Positions 1-9,350 of a DNA stretch of 64,000 nt are shown here, piece by piece; position 1 is the first letter of the stretch; every line of letters starts with the position of its first letter. The DNA is taken from the NCBI RefSeq assembly GCF_000427465.1, contig NZ_ATYB01000014.1, positions 584,317-648,316 on the forward strand. The letters run 5' to 3'. The notes below the pieces were generated by a model, which ran no database searches, was not told the DNA's origin, and worked only from the letters and a program-made list of their open reading frames with translations. This DNA comes from Sinorhizobium arboris LMG 14919 (lineage in GTDB: Bacteria > Pseudomonadota > Alphaproteobacteria > Rhizobiales > Rhizobiaceae). A program made the translations under genes and the position numbers.

Positions 1-156
1 CAGGCCGAAAGCGATGCGATCAACGCGGTGCGCGCTGCTGCAGTAGACCTTGCAATCAGCGCGGCGGAGAAAGTGCTCGCAAGCAAGGCCGATGCCGGTG
101 CGCAGGAGACGCTCTTCAAGAAGGCGCTCGGCGAGGTCAAGTCCCGCCTGAATTAA
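1..156 (+). CDS. atpF: ATP synthase F0 subunit b, C-terminal end (5' truncated)
   Basis: The reading frame is open from base 1 and stops with TAA at 154-156, giving the last 51 residues of a protein that starts outside the window. The residues (ending KKALGEVKSRLN) form an Ala/Glu/Lys-rich amphipathic helix. I read it as the C-terminal peripheral-stalk helix of the F0 b subunit, which ties F1 to the membrane sector. A strong terminator follows, as expected at the end of an atp operon. Assignment rests on recognition of the tail and context; only the end is visible. Confidence 0.75.
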   Translation, partial: QAESDAINAVRAAAVDLAISAAEKVLASKADAGAQETLFKKALGEVKSRLN

Positions 157-187
157 GTCCAGGCGACAATAGCTGGAGACTGAAATG

Positions 188-208
188 CCCCGCTTCGGCG
201 GGGTTTTT
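188..208 (+). terminator. Rho-independent terminator after atpF
   Basis: A perfect 6-bp stem CCCCGC/GCGGGG (188-193 and 198-203) closes a TTCG tetraloop and is followed by five T (204-208). It lies 32 bases after the atpF stop and would end the atp transcript. Confidence 0.9.
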
Positions 209-250
209 CATTGCAGGTCGGGTGCTTTCGATTCTGAGGGTGGCGCGCGG

Positions 251-399
251 CCTCTCATCCCGCTGCCGCGACCTCTCCGTTCTGACGGGGAAAGGGACAA
301 GCCTCGGCATCGCTGCTTGAGCGGCTGCGGGCAGAGCAGCGCCGCAAGTCCCCTTTGCCCCGCTCGCGGTGAGAAGGTGCCGGCAGGCGGATGAGGGTG
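251..399. repeat. RIME-like dispersed palindromic element
   Basis: The ends are imperfect inverted repeats: CTCATCCCGCTGCCGCGACC near 255-274 is mirrored by GGTGCCGGCAGGCGGATGAG near 376-395. A half-copy of the right end (AGGTGCTGGCAGGCGGATGAG) recurs at about 50639-50659, so the sequence is dispersed. It resembles the RIME-type intergenic mosaic elements known in rhizobia; the family name is from memory. It holds no gene. Confidence 0.6.
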
Positions 400-409
400 C
401 TCACCGCCG

Positions 410-1060
410 TCAAATCTGACGGAACGGGCGGAAACTCATGCGGTGCAGAGAGCAGGGGCCGTGGCTTTCGATGGCCGTGCGATGCTTTAGCGTCGCATAG
501 CCCGCGTGGTGAGCAAAGCCGTAGAGCGGGAATCTTGCATCGGCGCGGGCCATCATGCGGTCACGGGTGACTTTGGCGACGATCGATGCGGCCGCGATGG
601 ACACGGAGCGGCTGTCCCCTTTGACTATGGCCTTTGCATGGCAGGTGAGGCCGGGCGGTACGTCGCGGCCGTCGACCAGAACGATGCGGGCCGCGATCTC
701 AAGACCTTGGACGGCCCGGCGCATGGCATCGAGGCTGGCTTTCAGAATATCGGTCGTGTCGATGCGTGCCGACGAGGAGGAGGCGATCGAAACAGTCGAC
801 GTCGCCAGAATCTCCTCGAACAATGCCTCGCGCTGTTCCGCGCTCAGGAGCTTGCTGTCGTTGAGGCCCGCCGGGATTGCATCCGGATCGAGGATGACCG
901 CGGCGGCGACGACCGGGCCGGCGAGCGGCCCGCGGCCTGCCTCGTCGGCACCCGCGACCGGCCAGAGACCGTCGCGATGCGCGGCGCGTTCGAACGTGAA
1001 GTCCGGAACAGGCGGCTGAAGAGGAAAAAGAGGGGAATCGGGCTGTTTGCGGCGTGACAT
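410..1060 (-). CDS. rnhB: Ribonuclease HII
   Basis: A 216-residue RNase HII, which cuts the RNA strand of RNA-DNA hybrids and starts removal of misincorporated ribonucleotides. The signature [13 protein letters not shown] (acidic D39, E40) opens the domain. LNDSK and the late [12 protein letters not shown] block supply the remaining conserved acidic positions. I chose ATG at 1060 ([10 protein letters not shown]). A longer in-frame TTG at 1096 would add 12 residues, and neither start has a strong ribosome site. It is convergent with atpF and reads away from the radical SAM gene. Confidence 0.93.
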   Translation of the reverse strand: MSRRKQPDSPLFPLQPPVPDFTFERAAHRDGLWPVAGADEAGRGPLAGPVVAAAVILDPDAIPAGLNDSKLLSAEQREALFEEILATSTVSIASSSSARIDTTDILKASLDAMRRAVQGLEIAARIVLVDGRDVPPGLTCHAKAIVKGDSRSVSIAAASIVAKVTRDRMMARADARFPLYGFAHHAGYATLKHRTAIESHGPCSLHRMSFRPFRQI

Positions 1061-1264
1061 GAAAAGACACTCGCATACTCGCCCGATTCCCTTCAAGCCC
1101 CCGGCTTGGTTTGCGGCGGTTGCCGGGGTGAAACCAGCGCCGCCCCGTGGGGCAAAGGGCGGATGCTGGAATTTTCAAAGCCGCGCTGGAGACGTTCCAA
1201 AGTGGAAAAACTTTGACGGCTTGCGCTTCCTGGATCGTCCACTGAAGACGTGAAACGCGAACAC

Positions 1265-1307
1265 TTCCAGGAAAAGTATGTAACGGTTTCCGTCCGGAAG
1301 TGCGTCG
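1265..1307. repeat. Dispersed rhizobial intergenic repeat, copy A
   Basis: The core reads AGGAAAAGTATGTAACGGTT followed by CCGTCCGGAAGTGCGTCG. Related copies appear at 12751-12793 (reverse orientation), 14800-14835 and 45311-45353, with a weaker one near 42810-42850. This copy ends just before the stop codon of the radical SAM gene. Confidence 0.6.
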
Positions 1308-1310
1308 TGT

Positions 1311-2468
1311 CTAGAGCAACGACAGCTGAACGCCCATTCCCAACGGCGGCACGAACAGATCGCTGCGCAACTGCCGGCGCGTCAGGTTGAGGCCGAGCCG
1401 CTTGGCGGCAAGCTCGAAGCGGCGGCCGATCTGCCAGGCGTACGGCCCGCTGCCTTTCATCCGTTTGCCGAATTCCGCATCATAATCCTTGCCGCCGCGC
1501 ATGGAGCGGATGAGCGACATGACGTGCCGGTAGCGGTCCGGATAGTTCCTGAGAAGCCAGTCGCGGAAGAGAGGGCTCACCTCCAGTGGAAGCCGCAGGA
1601 GCACGTAGCTCGCATCCGAAGCGCCGGCCGCCTTCGCCGAATCGAGCACGCGTTCGATCTCGTGGTCGTTGAGTGCCGGGATGATCGGCGCGACCAGGAC
1701 GCCAGCGGGAATGCCGGCGTCGGAAATTGCGCGTATCGCCTCGAGCCGCTTGGCCGGCGTCGACGCCCGCGGCTCCATGCTGCGCGCCAACTTCCGGTCG
1801 AGCGTGGTCACGGAAAGTCCGACCCGGGCGAGGCCCTTTTCCGCCATCGGCGCCAGCAGGTCTATGTCCCGCGTCACCATTGCCGACTTGGTGACGATCA
1901 TCACCGGGTGATTGGCCTCCTTCAACACTTTCAGAATCTCGCGCATGATCCGCCATTCCTTCTCGATCGGCTGATACGGGTCGGTGTTTGTGCCGATCGC
2001 GATCGGGCGCAGCTTATAGTCCGGCCTCGCCAGTTCGCGCTCCAGGAGGCGCGGCGCGTCGGGCTTGGCGAAGAGCTTGGCTTCGAAATCGAGCCCCGCC
2101 GAGAGCCCCATATAGGCGTGCGTAGGCCGTGCGAAGCAGTAGATGCAGCCATGCTCGCAGCCGCGATAGGGGTTGATCGACCGGTCGAAGGATATGTCGG
2201 GAGAATCGTTGCGCGTGATTGCGGTTTTCGGCTTTTCAATCTGGACCTCGGTCTTGAACGGCGGCAGTTCCTCGATCGTTTGCCACCCGTCATCGAAGAC
2301 CTCGCGCGTCTTCGGCTCGAAGCGCCCCGAAATGTTGAGGGCAGCCCCGCGGCCGCGCCGGCGGTCGACGTCGATCCTGATGCCGGTTCCGGCGACGAGG
2401 GCCTCGGCCATTTCCGCGCTGTGGCCGGGCGCAAAGACACCCTGCTTGAGTTGAGACAGATCGTTCAT
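1311..2468 (-). CDS. PA0069-type radical SAM protein
   Basis: A 385-residue radical SAM protein. The Fe4S4-binding motif is C104-x3-C108-x2-C111 (RGCEHGCIYCFARPTHAYMG), followed by GTNTDPYQPIE and the rest of a TIM-barrel-like domain. This matches the family annotated as PA0069 radical SAM or SPL-like; its substrate is not known to me. The start at 2468 is supported by GGGGAGA eight bases upstream. The N-terminal ~70 residues precede the radical SAM core and are typical of the family. No pathway partner is evident next door. Confidence 0.85.
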   Translation of the reverse strand: MNDLSQLKQGVFAPGHSAEMAEALVAGTGIRIDVDRRRGRGAALNISGRFEPKTREVFDDGWQTIEELPPFKTEVQIEKPKTAITRNDSPDISFDRSINPYRGCEHGCIYCFARPTHAYMGLSAGLDFEAKLFAKPDAPRLLERELARPDYKLRPIAIGTNTDPYQPIEKEWRIMREILKVLKEANHPVMIVTKSAMVTRDIDLLAPMAEKGLARVGLSVTTLDRKLARSMEPRASTPAKRLEAIRAISDAGIPAGVLVAPIIPALNDHEIERVLDSAKAAGASDASYVLLRLPLEVSPLFRDWLLRNYPDRYRHVMSLIRSMRGGKDYDAEFGKRMKGSGPYAWQIGRRFELAAKRLGLNLTRRQLRSDLFVPPLGMGVQLSLL

Positions 2469-2614
2469 CGAAATCTCCCCGGAACCATGCTCGGCTCCGC
2501 TTCGTGCTGATTATTTTCCTAGCGCAGATGTCGGAACAAAGCAAGAACAAATATCGGGCGCGCGTCCGGGCGCGCGCTTGTAGCATTCGGCGCTGCAATG
2601 CGGTAGGAACGGCT

Positions 2615-3166
2615 ATGCTGACGGTCATCATGGAAACGAAGGACAACGAAGCGGAACTGGCACAGACGCTTTCGGCGCTCGTTGCCGGGGCCGTGGAGGG
2701 GCTTGTCAGCGATGTCATCGTGCTAGATCACGGATCGACCGACGGATCCCTCAGCGTCGCGGATGCGGCTGGCTGCCGCTTTTGCGTCGACTGGGATCTC
2801 GGTGAGGTTCTTCGCTCGGCGCGCGGCGAGTGGCTGATGCTCCTCGAACCAGGTGCCCGTCCCATCGGCCGCTGGGTGGATGAGCTGGCGGAATATGTTT
2901 CGCTGAACAGGAGTCCGGCGCGGTTTTCGCCGTCGCGAATGCATCGGCGGCCGCTTCTGAAACGTCTTACCGGCAGGGCGCCACCACTCGAATCCGGGTT
3001 CCTGGTGGCAAAGGGGGAGGCAATCGCGGTAGCGCGCGGCAAGATGCCGCTCAGCGATCTTGCGAGCGGGCGGGCAGCCCGCAAACTTGCGATCGAGCTC
3101 GTGCCTGCCTGGGTCGCCTTGGGCAACAGGTCGACCGGAGAACGGCACCGGGCGCCCGGTTCCTAG
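2615..3166 (+). CDS. Glycosyltransferase family 2-like protein
   Basis: A 183-residue protein with a GT-A-like beginning: MLTVIMETKDNEAELAQTL, then VIVLDHGSTDGSLSVADAAG, the nucleotide-sugar binding style of family 2 transferases. The usual second half of the catalytic domain is short, and I see no convincing DXD, so catalysis is doubtful. ATG 2615 is preceded by GGTAGGA, which fixes the start; an in-frame upstream ATG at 2504 has no such site. It is divergent from the radical SAM gene and convergent with moaB. Confidence 0.6.
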   Translation: MLTVIMETKDNEAELAQTLSALVAGAVEGLVSDVIVLDHGSTDGSLSVADAAGCRFCVDWDLGEVLRSARGEWLMLLEPGARPIGRWVDELAEYVSLNRSPARFSPSRMHRRPLLKRLTGRAPPLESGFLVAKGEAIAVARGKMPLSDLASGRAARKLAIELVPAWVALGNRSTGERHRAPGS

Positions 3167-3502
3167 ACGTCCGGCGCCGGGCCGACGAGAAGCCGTGATA
3201 TGGTGGCCGTAGCCCGCAGCTGAGCCGCGTCTGCGAAGCAAGAATGGGGCGTACCTTTCGGTACCCCCAAAGTGGCTCTCAAATGACCTTGTCTGTGAAA
3301 ATGTCTTGCCATGCATGCCCACCATTTCGAATGGGCAGCCCGTCGTATGTTTTCTCTCTTTCCCAATATTGCCCCGGAAAGAGGTCAGCATTCGCTCGAA
3401 GCAATAGATGGTGCTTGCCTTGCCCGCTTCGAGCCAAGCCGACAAAGAGAAACTAGCGGGATTCCGCCGCTGCGGCTGTTCCAAACGGAACACGAAAAAA
3501 CG
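3167..3502. other. Gene-free stretch between convergent genes
   Basis: No supported gene here. The only structure I see is a hairpin at 3246-3268 (GGGG-c-GTACC, loop TTTC, GGTAC-c-CCC). It could stop transcripts from either side but lacks a clear T tract. Confidence 0.4.
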
Positions 3503-4045
3503 TCAGCCGCGCTTCAGGTGCTCGTCGAGCCGCGGCATGATCTCGACGAAATTGCACGGCATGTGCCGGTAGTCGAGTTGCTGCTTCAGGATCCCGTCCC
3601 AGGCGTCCTTGCAGGCGCCGGGCGATCCGGGGAGAACGAATATGAACGTGGCGTTGGCGACCCCGCCGGTTGCGCGAGACTGTATCGTCGACGTGCCGAT
3701 CTTGTCGTAGGAGATCCGGTGAAATACTTCGGAAAAGCCGTCCATGCGTTTTTCGAAAAGTGGCTCCAGCGCTTCCGGCGTCACGTCTCGGCCCGTGAAG
3801 CCGGTGCCGCCGGTCGTAATGACGACGTCGATTGCGGCGTCGAGCGTCCAGGCCTTCACCTGCTCGTGGATCTTTTCGGGGTCGTCGGGAACGATCGCCC
3901 GCGCCTCGAGCCGGTGGCCGGCCTCCCGGATCCTCGCTTCGAGCACGTCGCCGGACTTGTCGTCCGCGCGCGTCCGCGTGTCCGAGACCGTCAGTACGGC
4001 GATGCCGACAGGGATGAAGGGACGTCTTTCGTCGAGGCTGGGCAT
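3503..4045 (-). CDS. moaB: Molybdenum cofactor biosynthesis protein B
   Basis: A 180-residue MoaB/MogA-fold protein, acting in the molybdopterin adenylylation branch of Mo cofactor synthesis. It has the fold's TTGGTGFTGRDVTPEAL motif (molybdopterin-binding loop) and the C-terminal LPGSPGACKDAWDGIL and MPCNFVEIMPRLDEH blocks. I start it at ATG 4045 (MPSLDERRPF), because the longer open frame would run into ispE. The start lies 13 bases after the ispE stop, so the two are probably co-transcribed. Confidence 0.9.
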   Translation of the reverse strand: MPSLDERRPFIPVGIAVLTVSDTRTRADDKSGDVLEARIREAGHRLEARAIVPDDPEKIHEQVKAWTLDAAIDVVITTGGTGFTGRDVTPEALEPLFEKRMDGFSEVFHRISYDKIGTSTIQSRATGGVANATFIFVLPGSPGACKDAWDGILKQQLDYRHMPCNFVEIMPRLDEHLKRG

Positions 4046-4058
4046 TTCTGGCGTTATC

Positions 4059-4964
4059 CTATTTTCCAGCGGTTCGCGTCGCCTGAACGTACCATCGCGG
4101 GTGCCCGGCGGAAATCGTTTCGGCCGCAAGCGCGGCGCTTTTCTCGTCTGCAAACAGTCCGAAGCAGGTGGCGCCGGAGCCGGACATCCGCACGAGCGCG
4201 GCGCCTGCGTCCTCCAATGCGGTCGAGACCGTTGCGACGGCCGGCTCTTGCACGCGCGCCGGCGGCTCCAGATCGTTCCGCATGGCGGCCATCGCCGTCA
4301 GCCATTCGGCCGGCGAGCGGGCATCTTCAGGCAGGACGAGCGGTGGATTGGTCTTGCTGACGAGCGAGCGGAAGATGACCGGCGTGGAGACTGCGACCAG
4401 AGGATTGACGAGGACGGCCGCAAAAGAAGGCAGTTGCGGAAGAGGCGTGATTTTTTCGCCGACGCCTCTCGCGAGGAGAGGGCGGCCGTCGAGACACATG
4501 GGCACGTCCGCACCGAGCGCCAGCGCGAGGCTGTTGAGCTTTGCCGGTTCGACGGACGCGCTCCAGAGCGACAGCAGAGCGCGCAATGTCGCGGCTGCGT
4601 CGGCCGAACCGCCGCCGATCCCGGAGGCTAGCGGCAGGTTCTTCTCGAGATGCAGATGGACGGGACCGGCCGTTCTACCCTGTGTCGCAAGCTCGCGCCG
4701 CAACAGGTCACGGGCCCGGAGCACGAGATTGCCGGTACTGTCCCCGGCTGAAAGCGGCAGGCCCTTCGCAAAGCGGCCCGACACCGTGAAGCGGTCCGCA
4801 TCCGCCGCAGACAGTCCGATCCGGTCGCCGCATCCGGCAAAGGTCACCAGGCTTTCCAGCAGGTGATGGCCGTCGGCGCGCTGCCCGACGACGTGCAGCG
4901 CAAGATTGATCTTGGCGGGCGCCGCAAAGGTCAGTGCGAAGCCCGGAACGCCGTCTGCCTGCAT
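4059..4964 (-). CDS. ispE: 4-diphosphocytidyl-2-C-methyl-D-erythritol kinase
   Basis: A 301-residue GHMP kinase that phosphorylates CDP-methylerythritol in the MEP isoprenoid pathway. Visible are the N-terminal PAKINLALHV segment (Lys18), the ATP-binding loop PLASGIGGGSADAA near residues 112-125, and the C-terminal MSGSGATCFGLF motif. Its ATG lies 7 bases after the stop of the TPR gene, and moaB follows 13 bases downstream, so the three form one transcription unit. The isoprenoid genes dxs, ispB and ubiA lie elsewhere in this window. Confidence 0.95.
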   Translation of the reverse strand: MQADGVPGFALTFAAPAKINLALHVVGQRADGHHLLESLVTFAGCGDRIGLSAADADRFTVSGRFAKGLPLSAGDSTGNLVLRARDLLRRELATQGRTAGPVHLHLEKNLPLASGIGGGSADAAATLRALLSLWSASVEPAKLNSLALALGADVPMCLDGRPLLARGVGEKITPLPQLPSFAAVLVNPLVAVSTPVIFRSLVSKTNPPLVLPEDARSPAEWLTAMAAMRNDLEPPARVQEPAVATVSTALEDAGAALVRMSGSGATCFGLFADEKSAALAAETISAGHPRWYVQATRTAGK

Positions 4965-4971
4965 GTTGTAA

Positions 4972-6801
4972 TCAGGACTTCTTGTCCGGCGCCGTCTCGG
5001 GTCCGGTCTTTTTCGGCAGCTTTTCCTTGGCGTCCGCCGCGGCCGGAACCGGTTCCTTCAGCGGCGGCAGACCGTTTTCGATCTTGGCCTTGATCTTCGG
5101 AATCTCCGCTTCCTCGGGCTTCAGCTCAAGCGCCTGGTTCCACTGGAACACTGCTTCGAGCTTGCGCCCGACGCGCCAATAGGCGTCGCCCAGGTGGTCG
5201 TTGATCGTCGCGTCGCCGGCCATCAGTTCAGCCGCGCGCTCGAGTTCCGTTACGGCTTCGTCGAAACGGCCCATGCGGAAATAAGCCCAGCCTAGCGAGT
5301 CGACGATATAGCCGTCGTCGGGCTTGAGCTCGACCGCCTTGCGGATCATCTCGAGCCCGTCCTCGAGATTGACGTTCATGTCGACCCAGGAATAGCCGAG
5401 ATAGTTCAGCACCTGCGGCTGGTCCGGGTTGAGCTCCAGCGCCTTGCGAAAGTTCGGCTCCGCCTTCTCCCACAGCTTCTGCCGCTCATAGGCGATACCG
5501 CGCTGGAAGAAGACGGTCCAGTCGCTCCGCTTCGGCACGGGACCGATCGCAGCGACGGCCCGGTCGTACAGCTCGCCCATCTCCTTGTAGTCCTTGGCGT
5601 CGGATAACACGCTGCCATAGGCGAGATAGTTGCGGATGTTCTTGGGATCGACGTCGATCAGCGCCTTCAGGTGCCTTTTCGCCTCGTCGACCTTGCCGAC
5701 ACTGGCAAGGCTGAGGCCAAGCTGAAGCTCGGAGAGACGGCGCATCGGCGAATTGCCGGGCACGCTCTTGTAGAGCTCTATCGCCTCTTCAGGCTTCTTC
5801 AGGTTTTCGGCGATTCCCCCGAGCATCACGAGGACGTCGGCGCTATCCGGATCGAGTCGCCGCGCCGTCTGCAGGTAGAGCGAAACGATGTCTTCCGCGC
5901 CTTCGCGATTGAGTGCGCCTCCGATCGAAAAGAGCACGGCGGCGGCGCCTTCGACGGCGTTGCGCACCTGCTGCTCCTGGGGCTTGCCTTCCTCGATGCT
6001 CTTTCTCAGCGCCTCAAGCGGCGTGTAGTTGTTGACGAGGTTTTCACCGACGGCGATCGTATCCAGTGCCTTTTGCTTGTTGCCCTCACGCGCTTCGAAT
6101 CGCGCCAGCGCTTCGACGGCCCGCATGAAGGTGTCGGGCGCGGCGCCGCCGCCTTCGCGGTCAAGAATAGCGTCGTTCAGCCGCGCCCGTGCAGTTGTCT
6201 TGTCGCCGGCTGCAAGAGCGATCGCGCCGGCATGATAGTTCCTGAAGATCCGGAACCATTCCGGGCCGTCCAGATTCTTGATCTGCGCCAGCGCTTCCTT
6301 CGAGCGGCCCTGGCCGAACTTGGCCCAGGCGGAAAGCAGCGAACTCATCAGCCGGTCGAGATCGTTCGGGCCCTGGTAGTTCAGGAGCTTCTGTGCATTG
6401 CGGTATTCGCGCTTGCGGATCGCTTCGATCGCGCGAACCACCGTGGTGATCCTTTCGACGGCGGGATCGGATTTCAGATCTTCGGCGATCTTGACGCCCT
6501 CGTCGAACTTGCCGCTCATCAGCAGGGTGATCATCAGCCGCTGCCTGACCTCGTTGTTGCCGGGCTCGAACCTGAGCGCGGTACGATAGAGCTCGGTTGC
6601 AGCCGTAAAGTCGCGGTCGACATCCGCCGTGCGCGCCGCAAGGAAGGCGCCGGCAAAGGTGTTGACGCTCCTGATATCGAAAGGCTCGGCGTCTTCGACC
6701 GGCGCCTTTTCCTCGGCGAAGGCCTGCTGGCTGCCGGCCACCGTTGCAAGAACCAGCATTGCCGCGCCGCTGAGAAGGCGAAGGAATGTATTCTGCCGCA
6801 T
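4972..6801 (-). CDS. Periplasmic/outer-membrane tetratricopeptide repeat protein
   Basis: A 609-residue exported TPR protein. The start at ATG 6801 gives a signal peptide (MRQNTFLRLLSGAAMLVLATVAG, cleavage near AFAEE), and AAAGG sits upstream. TPR units recur throughout; the clearest are near residues 430-570, with NPDQPQVLNYLGYSWVDM and KPDDGYIVDSLGWAYFRMGR. The C-terminus is Lys/Pro-rich. Such proteins usually scaffold envelope assemblies; a specific role is unknown. It leads the ispE-moaB unit. An upstream extension of the open frame (to 7116) has no support. Confidence 0.85.
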   Translation of the reverse strand: MRQNTFLRLLSGAAMLVLATVAGSQQAFAEEKAPVEDAEPFDIRSVNTFAGAFLAARTADVDRDFTAATELYRTALRFEPGNNEVRQRLMITLLMSGKFDEGVKIAEDLKSDPAVERITTVVRAIEAIRKREYRNAQKLLNYQGPNDLDRLMSSLLSAWAKFGQGRSKEALAQIKNLDGPEWFRIFRNYHAGAIALAAGDKTTARARLNDAILDREGGGAAPDTFMRAVEALARFEAREGNKQKALDTIAVGENLVNNYTPLEALRKSIEEGKPQEQQVRNAVEGAAAVLFSIGGALNREGAEDIVSLYLQTARRLDPDSADVLVMLGGIAENLKKPEEAIELYKSVPGNSPMRRLSELQLGLSLASVGKVDEAKRHLKALIDVDPKNIRNYLAYGSVLSDAKDYKEMGELYDRAVAAIGPVPKRSDWTVFFQRGIAYERQKLWEKAEPNFRKALELNPDQPQVLNYLGYSWVDMNVNLEDGLEMIRKAVELKPDDGYIVDSLGWAYFRMGRFDEAVTELERAAELMAGDATINDHLGDAYWRVGRKLEAVFQWNQALELKPEEAEIPKIKAKIENGLPPLKEPVPAAADAKEKLPKKTGPETAPDKKS

Positions 6802-7061
6802 ATCAAACCTTTCATTGCCGATGGCACGATTGGAGGCGCCACCGCTGGTTGGCCCGGAGCCGATTGGAAATCGGGCGCAAGTCTTAAAAAATAGAATGGC
6901 TTTTTTGGCGCAGCGCGGCAAGAAAATCCTCCGGGAGGCTGCTGACCGCCGCTCCTGCAGCGCCGTGCATCCTGCCAGACGCCCAAGGTCGGCTGTAACG
7001 CCTTGATTCGCTACAAGGTCCGCCCTTGAATCGGCCGCGACGCAAGGATGCATGAAGTGGC

Positions 7062-8078
7062 TCAGCTTACCCGTTCGATGCAGAAATCGATCACCTCGAC
7101 GAGCGCCGATTTCCATGGCGAAGCCGGCAACGGCGCGAGCGCGTCTCGGGCGATCGTGCCGTAGTGCTTGGCGCGGGCGATCGTATCCGTCAGGCCCCCG
7201 TAGCGACGGATGAGAGTCAGAGCCTTTTCGAGGTTTGCCGCGTCGCTTGCCCCGCCCTCGATCGCCTCGCGCCAGAACGCCCGATCCTGCGGCGTGCCGC
7301 GCCTGTAGGAGAGAATGACCGGCAGCGTGATCTTGCCCTCGCGAAAATCGTCTCCGACATTCTTGCCGAGATCGCTCGACGACCCGCCGTAGTCGAGAAC
7401 GTCGTCGACCAGCTGGAAGGCAAGGCCGAGATTGGTGCCGTAGGATTTCAGCGCGTTGCGGTCGGCCTTGCTTGCGCTTGCGACGATCGGCCCGACCTCG
7501 GAGGCGGCGGCGAAGAGTGCCGCCGTCTTGGCGCGAATGACCTGCAGATAATCGTCCTCGGTTGTCTCCATGTTCTTGGCGACCGAAAGCTGCAGCACCT
7601 CGCCTTCCGCGATCACCGATGCGGCGGTCGAAAGCACGTCGAGTGCGTCGAGCGAGCCGACGTCGACCATCATGCGGAAAGCCTGCCCGAGCAGGAAATC
7701 GCCGACGAGCACGCTTGCCTGATTGCCCCAGATCGTCCGCGCCGTCGATTTGCCGCGCCTCAGATCGCTCTCGTCGACCACGTCGTCGTGCAAAAGGGTC
7801 GCCGTGTGCATGAATTCGACGCTGGTCGCGAGTTTGATGTGGCCATCTCCCTCGTAGCCGTACATCGAAGCGGCGGCGAGCGTCAGCATCGGCCGGAGCC
7901 GTTTGCCGCCCGAGGAAATCAGGTGATTGGCGACCTCCGGGATCATCTGGACGTCGGAGCCGGCCTTGGAAAGAATGAGCTGGTTGACCCGCTCCATGTC
8001 GGGCAGCGTCAGGTCGACAAGCGGCTTCACGGATGCCTGTTTGTTTTTATTGTCTTCCAGCGGTATCACTACGCCCAA
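7062..8078 (-). CDS. ispB: Polyprenyl (octa/decaprenyl) diphosphate synthase
   Basis: A 338-residue trans-prenyltransferase that builds the side chain of ubiquinone. Both aspartate-rich motifs are present: HDDVVDESD (from D98) and LVDDVLDYGG (D225-D229), with GGKRLRP near residue 58. The start is a TTG at 8078; CAGGAG, eight bases before it, decides this over other candidates. The chain length (C40 or C50) cannot be read reliably from sequence; rhizobia usually make Q10. Its product would be the substrate of UbiA at 26.7 kb. It is divergent from the DUF2007 gene. Confidence 0.93.
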   Translation of the reverse strand: MGVVIPLEDNKNKQASVKPLVDLTLPDMERVNQLILSKAGSDVQMIPEVANHLISSGGKRLRPMLTLAAASMYGYEGDGHIKLATSVEFMHTATLLHDDVVDESDLRRGKSTARTIWGNQASVLVGDFLLGQAFRMMVDVGSLDALDVLSTAASVIAEGEVLQLSVAKNMETTEDDYLQVIRAKTAALFAAASEVGPIVASASKADRNALKSYGTNLGLAFQLVDDVLDYGGSSSDLGKNVGDDFREGKITLPVILSYRRGTPQDRAFWREAIEGGASDAANLEKALTLIRRYGGLTDTIARAKHYGTIARDALAPLPASPWKSALVEVIDFCIERVS

Positions 8079-8185
8079 CGCCCGGACTCCTGTTTCGTTG
8101 CGGGTTCGACAATAGAAAGAGGGGCTTCGGGCGGCAAGAGGCGAATTGCCCCGCCCGCAGCTTTAAGACAGGAAAATAGAGCCGG

Positions 8186-8407
8186 ATGAAAGAACTGATC
8201 CGTACCAATGATGCCGTCCTTCTTTCCTTTGCGGAGAGCCTGATGAAGGACGCAGGCATCGGATGCCTTATCGCCGATCAGGACATGAGCATCCTCGAAG
8301 GATCGCTCGGCCTGCTGCCGCGGCGCTTTCTCGTCGCCGAGGACGATGCCGACCGGGCCCGGCGCATTCTGGTCGACGCGGGCCTTGAAACGGAGTTGCG
8401 GCAATGA
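8186..8407 (+). CDS. DUF2007 family small protein
   Basis: A 73-residue protein (MKELIRTNDAVLLSFAESLM...) with the GLLPRRFLVAEDDADRARRIL core of the DUF2007 'putative signal transducing protein' family, a small alpha/beta fold often found next to methyltransferases. The methyltransferase at 8442 follows 34 bases later, so they are likely co-transcribed. Biochemical function is unknown. Confidence 0.8.
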   Translation: MKELIRTNDAVLLSFAESLMKDAGIGCLIADQDMSILEGSLGLLPRRFLVAEDDADRARRILVDAGLETELRQ

Positions 8408-8441
8408 CCGGCTGCGTCCCTTTCGCGAGGCGGTAACCGGC

Positions 8442-9212
8442 ATGACAGGAATTCCGGAGACGGTGGATGCTTTCCACCGCGGCAGGTTCCACCTGGTCCA
8501 GCCGCTTGGTCAGGGGCACCGTTCGGGGATGGACGCGATGCTGCTCGCTTCCCTCGTCTCCTGCCGCAGCGCTTGCCGCGTAGCGGATCTCGGCGCCGGC
8601 GCCGGGGCGGCCGGCATGGCCGTCGCGTCACGGATCGAAGGGGCCGAGGTGCTGCTGGTCGAGCGTTCGGCGGTCATGGCGGATTTCGCGCGCCGCAGCC
8701 TCGCCTTGCCCCAAAATGCGCATTTCGCCGGCCGCGTCTCGGTGCTCGAAGCCGATGTCTCGTTGAGCGGAAAGGCGCGCGTCGCCGCAGGCCTTCCCGA
8801 CGACAGTTTCGACCACGTGATCATGAATCCGCCCTTCAACGATGCCGCGGACCGCAGGACGCCCGACCGGCTCAAAGCGGAAGCCCACGCCATGAGCGAC
8901 GACGTGTTCGAGGTCTGGATCAAAACGGCCGGGGCGATCATGAAGCCGGGCGGGCAGCTCTCTCTGATCGCCCGGCCGGAATCGATTGCCGGGATCATCG
9001 CGGCCTGCGGTCGCCGCTTCGGCGGCATAGAGATCACGCCGCTCTTGCCGCGGGCGGGCGAAAATGCCGTGCGCATCCTGGTTTCCGCGATCAAGCAGAG
9101 CCGCAAACGGCTGGCGATGCGCGCGCCGCTCGTCATGCACGGAGAGGGCCACCGCTTCTCGCCGGAGGTCGACGATCTCAATAATGGCCGCGCGGCCTAT
9201 CATCGCCGGTGA
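8442..9212 (+). CDS. TrmN6-like SAM-dependent methyltransferase
   Basis: A 256-residue class I methyltransferase. The SAM site is VADLGAGAGAAGMAVASR, and the catalytic VIMNPPFND matches the NPPF/Y signature of enzymes that methylate exocyclic amino groups on nucleic acids or proteins. The QPLGQGHRSGMDAMLLAS opening is characteristic of the TrmN6/YfiC group, which modifies A37 of tRNA1(Val). Target specificity is inference. ATG 8442 was chosen because it follows a GAGGCGG site and starts the conserved domain. Confidence 0.85.
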   Translation: MTGIPETVDAFHRGRFHLVQPLGQGHRSGMDAMLLASLVSCRSACRVADLGAGAGAAGMAVASRIEGAEVLLVERSAVMADFARRSLALPQNAHFAGRVSVLEADVSLSGKARVAAGLPDDSFDHVIMNPPFNDAADRRTPDRLKAEAHAMSDDVFEVWIKTAGAIMKPGGQLSLIARPESIAGIIAACGRRFGGIEITPLLPRAGENAVRILVSAIKQSRKRLAMRAPLVMHGEGHRFSPEVDDLNNGRAAYHRR

Positions 9213-9350
9213 TTAACCGTAAGCACGCCATTGCGTTTGCGTCGCCAATGCATACATGCACGACGGCAGTTTGGATTGCCGCATGTCTTTGTCCTCAAAT
9301 CGGTTAGGATTGAGGGACACATGCAGAATTTGCAGCGGGCAGGAGTTGAG

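Noticed and set aside
185..394. A 69-codon frame after atpF
   Set aside because: It consists of the terminator and the palindromic repeat.
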